A stretch of 64,000 nt of DNA from the NCBI RefSeq assembly GCF_019396385.1, contig NZ_JAHKRN010000005.1, positions 62,001 through 126,000 of the forward strand, in the 5' to 3' direction. The position numbers and the translations under genes were made by a program. Source of the stretch: Nonomuraea harbinensis (lineage in GTDB: Bacteria; Actinomycetota; Actinomycetes; Streptosporangiales; Streptosporangiaceae). Below, piece by piece: positions 48,225 to 58,080 of the stretch (position 1 is its first letter; each line of letters starts with the position of its first letter). A model generated the notes under the pieces. The model worked only from the letters and a program-made list of their open reading frames with translations, did no database searches and was not told the origin of the DNA.

Positions 48225-51200
48225 TCACGCCCGGACCGCGCCGGCGGGCTCCCGGGGTGCGTCCGCCGGAGCCTGGGCTCCCGCGCCGCGGCCGCAGGTG
48301 CACGGCTCGTCCTCCGGGCAGCGGCACTCCCACTCCGGTGGGTACCAGCCGGTGGCGTTGGCGAGTGTCCGGAGCCGCTGCAGGTGTGCGGGCCAGTCGC
48401 GGGGCCGGGCGCCGTTCGCGAGCGTGGCGAGCTCGGCGGCCACCGGCGCGGACAGGAGCCGCAACACCTCCGGGCGGGTGGCGGACACCAGGTCGAACAG
48501 CGTGCCCAGCCGGCCGGGCCGCTGCGCCGCGGTGGCCGCCCGCACCTGCCGGACCGCCTCGTTCAGCTCCGCCAGGGCCGCGTGGTCCGCCGCCGCCTGC
48601 CCGCGAGCCTGCGCGATCGCCCGCGCGGTCGTCGCGGCGGCGGCCCGCTCGTTCGCCCCGATCGTGAGCCTCCCGTCCACCTCGTACGTGACGACATGCT
48701 GTCCGGAGGGCTGCCCCGAGGAGGGGGCCGCGGCCGGTCGCACCTCGACGCGGACGGACGGGTGGCCGGGCAGCAGGATGTCCAGGACGCCGGGGCTGGG
48801 CGCGTGGACGCGACCGCCCAGGTGGGCGGCGGCGCGCTGGACGGCGGCCGCGGCGGCCGCCTCCGGAAGGGCCGGCCGGTCCCCGGCCGCGAGCGGGTCG
48901 ACGGCCGGGCCGCCGTTGAGCAGCCTGGCGATCCTGCTCTGCTGCTCCGGTGCGGCCGTGCGCGAGCCGGTGCCCCAGGGCGACGGTGGTGTGTGGCCCC
49001 GCTGTTCGAGGTCGGCCGCGATGGCGTCGATCGCGTCGGCCAGACCGGAACGCGTGTCGGGGTCCGTGGCCGCACGCCACTTGCGCGCCAGGTGGGTGTG
49101 CTCGTCCAAGCGGGGGACCAGGCACAGGTCGTCGCCCTCGTGAGCCTGCGGCGACGGTCTGATGACGCCCTGCGGCGCACCGGCCGCGGCCGCCGAGACG
49201 GCCTGCGCGACGTGCGAGAGCTCGTGCACCAGGACCGACGACACCACGTCAGGGTGGATCCGCTGCCAGAGGCGCACCAGGTGCGGCTCCTCGGGGGTGC
49301 CCGCGCGCACCTCGGTGGCGCCGTTGAGATCCGCGCCGGGATCCTCGATCAGCACCCGGACGTGCTGGTCGGGCGCGGCGGGGAACTGGACGGTCAGCAG
49401 GTCGCCGGACGTCCAGGACAGGTGCGCGGCGGCCCCGCCCAGGTCGCCCGCGGGCAGGTCCTGCGCACGCACCTCGGCCAGGTCCAGATCCGGGTCCCCG
49501 TCGGGCCGCCCCGCCCTGTCGAAGATCGTGTTCGCCAGGGCCGGAGAGGGCGCGCCGCCGCCGGACCAGCCCTGGGCGACGCTGCCGCCCACCGGCGCGT
49601 GCGACTTGCGGACGTCGGCGGGCCAGACCGGCTTCCCGACGTCCACCGCGAAGACGCCGTGCTCGTTCAGCGCGTGCGTGACCTGCCGGACGAACGAGCC
49701 GGGCACCGGGGAGTTCATGAACACGTCGCGCAGGTCGAGGCGGACGTTGTCGGCGGCCTCCAGCAGGGCGGGGGACAGGGTGGCGAACGCCTCGGCGAAC
49801 CCGCCGTCCGGCTTCGCGCTGCGTAGCGAACCGTCGGGGGACGCCACGTACTCGTGCATGCCCACCGCGTCCCGGACCCGCACACGTGCCGGGATGCCGC
49901 GCTCGCGGGCGGCGAGGCGAGCGTCCTGCACCACCTTGATCAGCCCTTGGCGGCCGGGGCCGGGGACGAACATGAACGGCCTCGTTCCCGGATCGGAGGC
50001 GGGAGCGAGCCGTACGTTCGACTCCATCCGGGAGATGATCTCCTCGAGCTCCTGCTGGGTGAGGACCACGTCCGCCCAGCCGCTCGCGGCGCCCGTCATG
50101 TGGACGGGGTCGCCGACGGCACGCTCCTCCTGGTCCGGGCGCCGGGCGACGTTCTCGAACTTGAGGTCGTAGTCCACCCTGAGCCGGACGATGAACAGCT
50201 TGGCCTGCTCGAAGCTGCTGCGCTCGCGCCGGGCGCCGTGATGGTCGTTCACGCTCTCCGACGCCTGCTCGCCGCCGCGCACGCCGCCGTTGAGGCCCGA
50301 GTCGCCGTCGCTCTCGCCGGCGTTCACGCCGACGGGCAGCACCCGGCTGCGGGAGATCGAGACGTTCTGGGCCTCGGCCTTCCTGTCGACCTGGCCCTTC
50401 TCCGCATCGAAGGGTCCGGCGATGACGGTGAGGTCCGAGGTGCGGGCATGGATGGTGACGCGGGCGCCCTGGTTCTTGAACCGCATGCTGGCGACCCGGA
50501 TCACGTTGCCCACCGGTCCCGACATCCGCTCGAAGGCGGGCAGCAGGGCCGACCGTGACAGACGCTTGACCAGCTGCGCCCGGCTTTCCCGGACGGCCTT
50601 GGCGCCGATCATCTTCGACAGCTGCTGGTTGATCACCTGGAACAGATCGGGCTTGACCGGGTCCTCCCACAGCGCCTCCGGGAAGAGTCCGGACCGCAGT
50701 TCGGCCAGCCGGGGGTCGCGCACGGTGGAGACCGGTCCCGGGTCCTGGTCGGCGGGCATGATCATGCCGGACGGGAGGCGCCGGGTGACCGCGGCGGGGA
50801 GCACGACCGGCGGGCCGAAGACCGGCTCGGCGCCCACCGCGTTCCGGGAGACCTGGACGACGGCGATCATGCCCTGACGGATTCGGTCGTTGCCGATGAA
50901 CAGGCCCAGCCGGTTCAGCCGCACGCCCGTTTCGGTGTTGGAGTGAGAGAACGAATAGCCCCGGTCGGACGAGAGACCGGCCCCCTGACCGTCGCCGTGG
51001 TCACTGCCGCCGTAATCCAGGCCGGCCGCTTGGGAACCCGCCCGGGACTGTGAGCGGTTGTGTTCGCTGTAGAGGTAGTGCTGCTTGATGATCCCCGAGA
51101 GTGACGAGTGCGTGAGGGCCTCGGCCTGCCGGAGGCCCTCGGGGTTCATGGGCAGCAGCCGGTACCTGACCGTCAGTTCCTCGGCCGGCCTCGTCTGCGT

Positions 51201-54200
51201 GATGTCCGTATGCAGCCCGTAGGTCTTCTCGAAGCCACGAGGCGACCACGCGTCGTCAATGTGGATCCTGATGGCGTTGTCGGAGAAGTCGGTATCCAGT
51301 TGGTCCCGCATGTTCGGTCTCTGGGCCAGCACGTCGGGAGCCTGGGCCCGGATGGCGGCCACCACGGCGTCGGCCGCGGGGACCACCTCGCCCTGCTCGT
51401 CGGTCATGACGACCGACTCCACCAGCCCCATGCCCGTCGCCCCTTCGAACGACGGCGCCACCACGATGCTGCGGGAGCGCTCGATGAGGTCGGCCGCCTC
51501 GCTCAGCACGTCCTGGAGCCGCTGCTCCGCTTCGTTGCTCGGGGAGCCCGGGGCCGGGCCGAGTCCGGTCAGCTCGTGCATCTTGTCGAGCAGCGCGGCC
51601 GGCGTGTGCCGGTCGGCGTAGCCGACGTCCTGGCCGGTGTTCCGCGCCTGGGCGACGTCCTTCAGGTACTTCTGCGCGAGAGGTACGGCCACCGTGGCGT
51701 CCAGATCCAGGCTGCCGTTGAGCAGGCGCTCGATGGCGTCGCTCACCAGGTGGGCCGGCAGGTTCAGCTTGCCCGCCGAGTACAGGACCAGCGCGTCGTA
51801 CTCGGGGATCGAGAACAGCGCGGTGCCCGCCGCGCCGGCGGTCTTCGTGCCGCCCAGCCCGATCTGCTCCGCGATCGGCAGCCCGGGCATGGCGCTCTCC
51901 GAGCCGGTGAGCGTGAGATCCACCGAGGACTTGATGATGTACTGGCGGCCGAACTCGATCAGAAGCTCTTCCGTGCCCCAGATGTCGAGGACCGAGGCCG
52001 ACGTGGAACTGCCACGGAAGCGGGCGGGCGCGCCGAGCGTGGCGCTGTCGCCGGTCTGCCCGGCGTCGTCGAGGTCGCCGAGCTTTCCCGAGCCGCCGAT
52101 GGTGTGGCCGGACGACCCGCCCCAGGACACGCCGGCGCTGCCGAGCCCGAAGAGGATGTCGCCGCTCACCTGGTCGACCACCGCCACGACCTCGGACTCG
52201 CCCAATTCCCCCGACACCGACAGCGACGACCGCAGCGGAATCCCGTCGGCGCGGACGACGGTGTCGGTGACGATGGGCCGGGTCAGAAGCTTGACGTGCG
52301 AGATCAGGTTGCGCACGTTGAGCATCGAGAAGATCTTCTGGAACGCCGGGGAGCTCCTGCGCGTCGCCCGGGGCAGCACCTCGCGCGCCGCGTCCATCCT
52401 GCCGGGCACGTCCAGATACAGCAGCTTCATCTTGGCCTGGGCCTCCGCGGACACCTTGCCGAGCGGGGCGGGCGGCGTCGCGGTGTCCGGTGGCAGGAGG
52501 TCGGCGGCGAACAGCAGCTTGGCGGTGATCTCATCGGACGCCAGCACCGTCGACTTCTTGCCGTGCAGGAGCTCGGCCGTCAGGTCGCCTTCCAGCAGGA
52601 AGATCGAGACAGGGCCCTTGGTCTCGTGGAGCAGCACCTCGTTGTCCGTGTTGCCGGAGCTGGAGCCGATCGTCAGAGTGTTCTGGTAGTCGTACTTGCC
52701 GGCGACCTCGTGCGTCGTCCCGTCATGTCCCTCCGGGGGACCGTCGCCCACGCCGACGGACAGGCCGCCGCCGCCGTTCCTGGACCGGCCGGCGGCCCAG
52801 GCCGAGGTGTCGGAGCTGATCTCGAGATTGACCACCGTCTCGGAGTCCGTGTGGCCGACGTAGGTCACTCCGCCGGCGAAGTCCTGCTTCAAGGAGATCT
52901 TCAGCGAGAAGTGCTCGGGTGCGCTGTTGACGCCCAGCTGCACCAGGTCGAAGACGATGCCGTCCTGCGCGAGCGAGTCGTACGCGCTCCTGATCCGGTG
53001 CTCGGACAGCTGCTCGGTGACCTCCTGCAGGTTGAGGATCTGGGCGGCACGCGCGAGTTCCCCGAAGGCGTACTTCGGCTTGCCGTTGACCGTCTTCGGG
53101 ACGAGGCCGCGCTCGGCGAGCTGGTCCAGCACCTTCTGCCGGAACCCGTCCAGCCCATCGATGTCCTGGACGAGGGCGGGTCCCGCGCCGCGCATCTGCC
53201 CGGGACCGTCGCCGAGGAACGAGGGCAGCTCGGCCTTGCGCCCAGGCGGGGGATCCGGATCCGGGTCGCCCCGCAACACCGCGTTCCCGTCCGCGTCGGT
53301 GACCGGTTCGCCGTTCCGGTACTTCAGCGCATGACGGTCGACGGGCAGCCCGAAGCGGTAGGCGGCCGACTCCCGCATGCTCGCGGTCACCATGCTGCGC
53401 GTCGTGGGCAGCGTGATCGGGGGCTTGCCGAACCGCTCCACGGTGAACGTGGTCTCCACCGCGAACTGGTGGGCCTGCTTGCGCTTGGTCTTCCTGTGCA
53501 CGCCCGGGTGGATCGTCTGCTTGTTGCCCGTCGACGAGTACGATCGCGACCCGCCCACGGCGCCCTTGACCTTCGGCCCGATGGTGGGGCCGTAATCGCC
53601 TGGACCGTCGACGTCCTCCAGCGCGTTGATCCGGAGCCCGGCCGAGAGATCTCCGCCGAGCGACCTGTTGGACGACACCCCGCCGGGAGCGGAGACGAAG
53701 TCGACGAGGACCTCTTCCTCCCACTCCTCGGAGGTCGCGCCGCCCAGTGGCTCGGCGGTCACCAGCACGATCCTGCTCTCGGCGCGCACCCGCGCGTGCG
53801 GCCGGCCGTCGACGGTGAAGACGCGCTCGATCCCCGTGTTGACCGCGTCCCGCAACCGGTGGGGCAGCTCGCTGGTGACGAAACCGTGCAGGTTCCCGCG
53901 GGAGACCTCGCCGATCTTGGCGTAGTCGCCGCCGAGTTCCCGCGCGATCGCGTCGAACGCGTCCTCCAGACCGGTCATCTCGCTGACCACGAGGTTGGGG
54001 AGCTTCGGGTCGCGCTGATGCTCGGGGATCCGGACCAGCTTGCTCGGCCGCTGGTCGGCGTAGGAGTGCGAGATCCACAGGCGTTGCGAGCCCGGGTCTC
54101 CGGGTGCGCCGGTGTCCACCACGGTGGTGCCCCGCCAGGCGGTCTCCCGCCCGGTGCGGATCTCGACGGTCCACCTGGCTGCGGCGTCGAACAGCAGGGA

Positions 54201-57200
54201 CTCGCTTCTGTTGTCGGCGACGGAACCCCCCTGCGCGTACATGCCGGCGCCACCCGTCGTGGAGTTGCCGCGCCCGCCGGCGCCCCCGATGCTGACACCC
54301 AGGACCTGGGTCAGCGTCCGGTACCACTCGCCCTCCGGCATGAGCTTCGCCAGCACGCTGGTGTCGAAGCCGCCGGACATGCCGCCGCTGCTCGACTGGG
54401 TCGCGGAGACCGTACGGGCCGCCTGGAAGAACAGGCCGACCATCATCTCCGACGCCTTGACGCCGGAGTCGAGCACCTCGAAGAGGTCGGAGAGCGTGAG
54501 CTTGAGCCGGATCTCCGCCGCCGTGGAGCCGTGGCCCAGGCGCAGCACCAGGCCGTCGGGGGAGACGATCCGGTGGAAGTCCGCCCGCACGGCGCGTTCC
54601 AGCTCGTCCGGGGTGAACCGGTGCCTCGCCCCGTTGCGTTCCAGGAGCTCGTTGACCGTGGTGGTGAGGGCGGTCAGGTGGGCGAGCGTGCCCGCCGGCA
54701 TGGCGGTGCCCAGGGCGGCCTGCTGCGGCAACGCCATGGTCATCGTGTTGAGGTAGCTCAGGTGGCGCCGCCGGGCCAAGGCTTCGATCCGCCGGGCGCT
54801 CTTGGCCGGGCCCGGCTCTCCGCGATGGTTGGGCCTGGGCGCCTGCTGCAACGTCGACAGGAGCTGTTCGTACGTCTGCCTGGACTCGACGGCCCGGATC
54901 AACGCACTCTCGTACGCCTTGGCGATGCGGAGGTGCCGGCGTTGCGCGGCCCGGTGCAGCACGTGCTCCTTACGCGCCGCCCTGGCTCGTTCGAACCGGC
55001 CCGAGTCATGCTGCCGCAGCGCCTTCCGGGCTTCCTGGGTGGAGTTGAGCGCCTGCTCGCGCTCCTCGGCGGCGCTGGCCCGCAACGCCGTGACCTGGAC
55101 CTGGAGATCCTGCTCGGCCTTGGTCAGCGTGTCGATGATGGACGCGACCTCCTCGGCGGACGGTCGTCCCTCCGGCAGCGGCGGCGTGTGCTGCCGCCGG
55201 GTTCTCTGTTTGGGCGCCCACGGCGGCAGGGGCGGGGTGTGCTTACTGTCGCGCAGCGCGCGGGCCACGCCGTCGATGTCGAGGGCGAGCAGCCGCTTCT
55301 CCGGCATCGTCGGAGCGTTGTCCCACTTGTCGGCCAGCATCGCCATCTCGTTGAGCCGGGCGTCCACGCACGCATCCCGCCTGGCCTGCTCGGGATTGGG
55401 GCGACGGAGGACCGGCAGCCGGTCGGCGCGCAGCCGCTGCAGCGTGTCGGTGATCTCGTGCAGCCAGACCCTGGACAGCTGATCGCCGGCGACGCGCGGG
55501 TTGAAGCTGACCTTGTGGGGGCGGTTCTCGTCGGAGTCGTTCCTGACCCTGGTCCGGGCCATCTCGTCGCGTTTGCTTCTCCGGTCCACGACGGGGCGGA
55601 AGTAGTGGGTGCCGTCGGTGGTGTGCACCGCCAGCGTCGTGCCGTCCTGCGACCAGGTGAGGCCGGTCACGGTCCCGTCGAGGAAGTACTTGGTGAGCAG
55701 CTCGTCGGTGGCCGCCCGCACCTCGGCGAGGGTCAGGTCGGGGCCCTGGCGGCCGTCGGTCACGTACCGGGTGCCGGGGATGGGTCTCGACGTGACGGTG
55801 CCGGGCTTGCTCGTGTACGCGCCCGCGGCGGGGTCCTGGCCGGTGGTGGCGGTGGGGGCGGGGCCTGCCGCCTGGGCCGGGTTCGCGGGCGTGGTGGTCG
55901 CGCCGTCGGCGGTGACCGTGGTGTCTTCCGGGGCCCGCGGCGTCGTGGTGTCGGGCGTGCCTTCGGTGGTGGGCGTCCCGTCCGCACGGACGTCGCCCTG
56001 CGCGGTCTGGTCGGCGGGGTTCTCGGGGTTCTGGGCGGGCTCGCCGGGATTCTGGGCTGCCTGGCTGGTTTCTCCAGGATTTTGGGTGGTCTGGCCGGTT
56101 TCTCCAGGGTTCTGGGTGGGCTGCCTGGTGTCCCCGGGGTTCTGCGTGGCCTCTCCGGGGTTCTGCGTGGTCCCGCTGGGGTTCTGCGCGGTCGGGTCGG
56201 CGGTTCGCGCGGGCTCGCCCTGGGGCTGGGCGTCGGGCGTCGCGGTGGGGGCCGACTCGCCCGTGGGTTCCGCCGTGCTGTCCTGCCCCGGGGTCGTATC
56301 GCTGGTGGCGGTGGTTCTGGCGGTGCGGTCGGTACGCGCGTCCGGCTGGTTCCGGTCGCCGGGCTCCGCCGGGGCGGAGGTACGCCGCTGCGCGGCAGGG
56401 TCGGTGTCCGGGCGGCCGGTGTCGGGGCTGCCGGCCGGTCGCGTGGCGCCGCCGCTGGCCGCCGGGGCGCCGGCGCGCGCGGGCTCGGCCGTACGGGCGG
56501 AACCCGGAGCCCCGTCGGGGTCGGGCGTGCCGTTCGACGGGTTCCCCGCCGCCGGGCCCGGAGGGTCGCCACCCGGGGAACGGGCGGCGTCGGTGCGCGC
56601 GGCGGAGTCGTACGCGGAGGCGAGCGTGGACACCGGGTTGGCCAGCGCGGAGTAGACGTCGGGATTGAACGGGCTGATCGACCCCGCACGCCCGGCGCCG
56701 CCGAGGAACCCGCCCATCATGGACTCGGCCGTGAACGGGTTCTGCCACTGGCCGTAGACGGCGCCGTTGGCGAAGAAACTGCCGACCGGGGAGGCGATCA
56801 TGTTCGTCGCGCCGGTGGTCAGCGCGCGCCCCGCGAAGCCGGGCACCGAGCCGGTCACCCGGGACACCGGCCCGGACAGCCGGGTGCCGATGACCGCGCC
56901 CGCACCCGCGCCGATGACCGCGGCCTGCGACTTCTTCCAGTCCCACTCCTGCCGGGTGCCCATCCGGATCTGCTGGTACTGGGCGACGGCGTCGATGAAG
57001 AACTCCTCGCCGATCTCCTCGACGAGCTCCCGGCCGAGCGAGGTGGCCAGCAGCCTGGCGATGACGCCCCGGCCGGTGGCGCCGCTGAGCGTGGTCACCC
57101 TGGCCAGCCGGGACGCGGTCAGCGACCTGCCGCCCACGGTGGCCAGCCTGACGAGGATGCGGCTGATGGCCGCGCGGGCCGCCGCCGCGTACGGCCCGAT

Positions 57201-57728
57201 GATGGCGGTGGTGGACCCGGCGCTGAAGAACGCGGCGATGAGGGCGATGGCGATGGCCACGACCGTCACCCAGAAGGCGACGTTGATGGAGAGCTTCGAG
57301 TACTGGGTCTCGACGGCGAAATTGTTGGCCTGCTGCCCGTACGCGTGCGCGTTCGCCGACACCCCGGCGAGCCCGCCCTCGTTGCCGTACAGGACCTGGG
57401 CCCTGGAGACGAACTCCGCGGTGGAGGGCGAGTTCCAGCCGGTGGCGACCGTGCGGGCGGCCGTGCCCGCGTCCTGCGTGCTGCCGACGGCGGTCGTGCC
57501 GAGGTCACCGTACGCGTGAGCCAGCTTCGACAGCCCGCTCTCGCTGGCCTCCGGCCACTTCTGCCCGGCCGACAGCATGGGGATCAGCCAGTTGACCACC
57601 CAGTCGGGCAGTGCCTCGGTCTCCCACACGGGCTGGACGTCGCTGTTGATGGTGACCAGGGCCGACACGCTCGGCTGCCCACCGCCGCCCGGTGCGGTGG
57701 GATTGGTCGGGCCGCCGTTGACCGCCAC
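48225..57728 (-). CDS. Giant 3167-residue WXG100-like, T7SS-linked protein with duplicated HExxH/HExxD domain
   Basis: The largest gene here. Residues of about 1-145 form a WXG100-like helical head (W98 in GWNSPST), with a membrane segment at about 149-168 and a second hydrophobic region following. Residues of about 365-655 are Pro/Thr/Gln-rich with tandem QNPGE units. Residues 664-837 are domain copy 1 (HEITD at 757-761) and about 855-1010 are coiled-coil-like. Some 1700 residues of beta-rich, glycine/serine-containing sequence follow. Residues 2747-2918 are domain copy 2 (HELSH at 2835-2839), and the end carries CRCPEDEPCTC. No Sec signal is present. The head suits ESX-type export, as in CpnT-like proteins. 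Peptidase activity is possible but unproven. GTG start, ten bases after the WXG gene. Confidence 0.85.
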   Translation of the reverse strand: MAVNGGPTNPTAPGGGGQPSVSALVTINSDVQPVWETEALPDWVVNWLIPMLSAGQKWPEASESGLSKLAHAYGDLGTTAVGSTQDAGTAARTVATGWNSPSTAEFVSRAQVLYGNEGGLAGVSANAHAYGQQANNFAVETQYSKLSINVAFWVTVVAIAIALIAAFFSAGSTTAIIGPYAAAARAAISRILVRLATVGGRSLTASRLARVTTLSGATGRGVIARLLATSLGRELVEEIGEEFFIDAVAQYQQIRMGTRQEWDWKKSQAAVIGAGAGAVIGTRLSGPVSRVTGSVPGFAGRALTTGATNMIASPVGSFFANGAVYGQWQNPFTAESMMGGFLGGAGRAGSISPFNPDVYSALANPVSTLASAYDSAARTDAARSPGGDPPGPAAGNPSNGTPDPDGAPGSARTAEPARAGAPAASGGATRPAGSPDTGRPDTDPAAQRRTSAPAEPGDRNQPDARTDRTARTTATSDTTPGQDSTAEPTGESAPTATPDAQPQGEPARTADPTAQNPSGTTQNPGEATQNPGDTRQPTQNPGETGQTTQNPGETSQAAQNPGEPAQNPENPADQTAQGDVRADGTPTTEGTPDTTTPRAPEDTTVTADGATTTPANPAQAAGPAPTATTGQDPAAGAYTSKPGTVTSRPIPGTRYVTDGRQGPDLTLAEVRAATDELLTKYFLDGTVTGLTWSQDGTTLAVHTTDGTHYFRPVVDRRSKRDEMARTRVRNDSDENRPHKVSFNPRVAGDQLSRVWLHEITDTLQRLRADRLPVLRRPNPEQARRDACVDARLNEMAMLADKWDNAPTMPEKRLLALDIDGVARALRDSKHTPPLPPWAPKQRTRRQHTPPLPEGRPSAEEVASIIDTLTKAEQDLQVQVTALRASAAEEREQALNSTQEARKALRQHDSGRFERARAARKEHVLHRAAQRRHLRIAKAYESALIRAVESRQTYEQLLSTLQQAPRPNHRGEPGPAKSARRIEALARRRHLSYLNTMTMALPQQAALGTAMPAGTLAHLTALTTTVNELLERNGARHRFTPDELERAVRADFHRIVSPDGLVLRLGHGSTAAEIRLKLTLSDLFEVLDSGVKASEMMVGLFFQAARTVSATQSSSGGMSGGFDTSVLAKLMPEGEWYRTLTQVLGVSIGGAGGRGNSTTGGAGMYAQGGSVADNRSESLLFDAAARWTVEIRTGRETAWRGTTVVDTGAPGDPGSQRLWISHSYADQRPSKLVRIPEHQRDPKLPNLVVSEMTGLEDAFDAIARELGGDYAKIGEVSRGNLHGFVTSELPHRLRDAVNTGIERVFTVDGRPHARVRAESRIVLVTAEPLGGATSEEWEEEVLVDFVSAPGGVSSNRSLGGDLSAGLRINALEDVDGPGDYGPTIGPKVKGAVGGSRSYSSTGNKQTIHPGVHRKTKRKQAHQFAVETTFTVERFGKPPITLPTTRSMVTASMRESAAYRFGLPVDRHALKYRNGEPVTDADGNAVLRGDPDPDPPPGRKAELPSFLGDGPGQMRGAGPALVQDIDGLDGFRQKVLDQLAERGLVPKTVNGKPKYAFGELARAAQILNLQEVTEQLSEHRIRSAYDSLAQDGIVFDLVQLGVNSAPEHFSLKISLKQDFAGGVTYVGHTDSETVVNLEISSDTSAWAAGRSRNGGGGLSVGVGDGPPEGHDGTTHEVAGKYDYQNTLTIGSSSGNTDNEVLLHETKGPVSIFLLEGDLTAELLHGKKSTVLASDEITAKLLFAADLLPPDTATPPAPLGKVSAEAQAKMKLLYLDVPGRMDAAREVLPRATRRSSPAFQKIFSMLNVRNLISHVKLLTRPIVTDTVVRADGIPLRSSLSVSGELGESEVVAVVDQVSGDILFGLGSAGVSWGGSSGHTIGGSGKLGDLDDAGQTGDSATLGAPARFRGSSTSASVLDIWGTEELLIEFGRQYIIKSSVDLTLTGSESAMPGLPIAEQIGLGGTKTAGAAGTALFSIPEYDALVLYSAGKLNLPAHLVSDAIERLLNGSLDLDATVAVPLAQKYLKDVAQARNTGQDVGYADRHTPAALLDKMHELTGLGPAPGSPSNEAEQRLQDVLSEAADLIERSRSIVVAPSFEGATGMGLVESVVMTDEQGEVVPAADAVVAAIRAQAPDVLAQRPNMRDQLDTDFSDNAIRIHIDDAWSPRGFEKTYGLHTDITQTRPAEELTVRYRLLPMNPEGLRQAEALTHSSLSGIIKQHYLYSEHNRSQSRAGSQAAGLDYGGSDHGDGQGAGLSSDRGYSFSHSNTETGVRLNRLGLFIGNDRIRQGMIAVVQVSRNAVGAEPVFGPPVVLPAAVTRRLPSGMIMPADQDPGPVSTVRDPRLAELRSGLFPEALWEDPVKPDLFQVINQQLSKMIGAKAVRESRAQLVKRLSRSALLPAFERMSGPVGNVIRVASMRFKNQGARVTIHARTSDLTVIAGPFDAEKGQVDRKAEAQNVSISRSRVLPVGVNAGESDGDSGLNGGVRGGEQASESVNDHHGARRERSSFEQAKLFIVRLRVDYDLKFENVARRPDQEERAVGDPVHMTGAASGWADVVLTQQELEEIISRMESNVRLAPASDPGTRPFMFVPGPGRQGLIKVVQDARLAARERGIPARVRVRDAVGMHEYVASPDGSLRSAKPDGGFAEAFATLSPALLEAADNVRLDLRDVFMNSPVPGSFVRQVTHALNEHGVFAVDVGKPVWPADVRKSHAPVGGSVAQGWSGGGAPSPALANTIFDRAGRPDGDPDLDLAEVRAQDLPAGDLGGAAAHLSWTSGDLLTVQFPAAPDQHVRVLIEDPGADLNGATEVRAGTPEEPHLVRLWQRIHPDVVSSVLVHELSHVAQAVSAAAAGAPQGVIRPSPQAHEGDDLCLVPRLDEHTHLARKWRAATDPDTRSGLADAIDAIAADLEQRGHTPPSPWGTGSRTAAPEQQSRIARLLNGGPAVDPLAAGDRPALPEAAAAAAVQRAAAHLGGRVHAPSPGVLDILLPGHPSVRVEVRPAAAPSSGQPSGQHVVTYEVDGRLTIGANERAAAATTARAIAQARGQAAADHAALAELNEAVRQVRAATAAQRPGRLGTLFDLVSATRPEVLRLLSAPVAAELATLANGARPRDWPAHLQRLRTLANATGWYPPEWECRCPEDEPCTCGRGAGAQAPADAPREPAGAVRA
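48975..49490 (-). other. Domain copy 2 of the giant protein (HELSH)
   Basis: Residues 2747-2918 run from DLDLAEVRA through HLSWTSGDLLTVQ, VLVHELSHVAQ and RLDEHTHLARKW to HTPPSPW. The HExxH is intact (2835-2839), and E2876 is 41 residues after the first His, where a gluzincin third ligand could lie. This is by eye, without a profile search. Confidence 0.75.
55218..55739 (-). other. Domain copy 1 of the giant protein (HEITD)
   Basis: Residues 664-837 run from DLTLAEVRA through GLTWSQDGTTLAVH, VWLHEITDTLQ and RLNEMAMLADKW to HTPPLPPW. The same order of motifs recurs in copy 2. The fourth-step His of HExxH is Asp here, which may weaken or change metal binding; E794 matches the third-ligand position. 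Confidence 0.75.
56018..56190 (-). repeat. Tandem QNPGE-coding repeats in the giant gene
   Basis: Repeats of about 21-33 bases encode variants of T-QNPGE-T-(Q/R/S) between about residues 513 and 570. They form a Pro/Gln/Thr-rich flexible spacer, a type of tract prone to copy-number change. Confidence 0.75.
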
Positions 57729-57738
57729 GCCGGAGCTC

Positions 57739-58080
57739 TCAGACCTGCCGCATCATCGCGGAGAGATCCTCTTCCATGGCGGTGCTCACCTGCAGGGTGT
57801 TGCCGACGGCGGCGCGCACCCTGCCCGGCTCGCCGGAGATCTCCTGGCACAGCTGCGCGCACTGGTCGAGCAGGAGGTTCGGGCCGTTGCCCTGGAAGTG
57901 GGCGTTCCAGAACGCCACGCCCTCGGCGCCGGTGCCCCACGGCGCGGCGGCGAGGGCCGCCTTGACCTTGGCGACCCGGTCGGACAGTTTCTCGTCGAGG
58001 TCACCGGCCATCGTGTCCCACTGGGTCAGCCCGCGGTCCACGGTCGGTTTCATGATCTCCGTACCGTCCCAGAGTCTCAC
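57739..58080 (-). CDS. WXG100-like small protein (ESX-type partner)
   Basis: A 113-residue helical protein with W48-G-T-G in AAPWGTGAEGVAFW, the helix-turn-helix bend of WXG100 proteins, and a C-terminal helix NTLQVSTAMEEDLSAMMRQV. WXG100 proteins are exported as pairs by type VII secretion. Its start overlaps the YbaB-like gene's stop by four bases (GTGA) and it precedes the giant gene by ten bases. This makes it the likely dimer or export partner of the giant protein's WXG-like head. Confidence 0.8.
   Translation of the reverse strand: MRLWDGTEIMKPTVDRGLTQWDTMAGDLDEKLSDRVAKVKAALAAAPWGTGAEGVAFWNAHFQGNGPNLLLDQCAQLCQEISGEPGRVRAAVGNTLQVSTAMEEDLSAMMRQV

Noticed and set aside
56018..56190. CRISPR-like repeats
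   Set aside because: Repeats are short, imperfect and in frame with a protein linker; no unique spacers and no cas genes.
51108..57965. Very long open frame on the plus strand opposite the giant gene
   Set aside because: It is a mirror of the giant gene's GC-rich codons. It is low-complexity in Arg, Gly and Val, has no recognisable domain, and crosses two further real genes.
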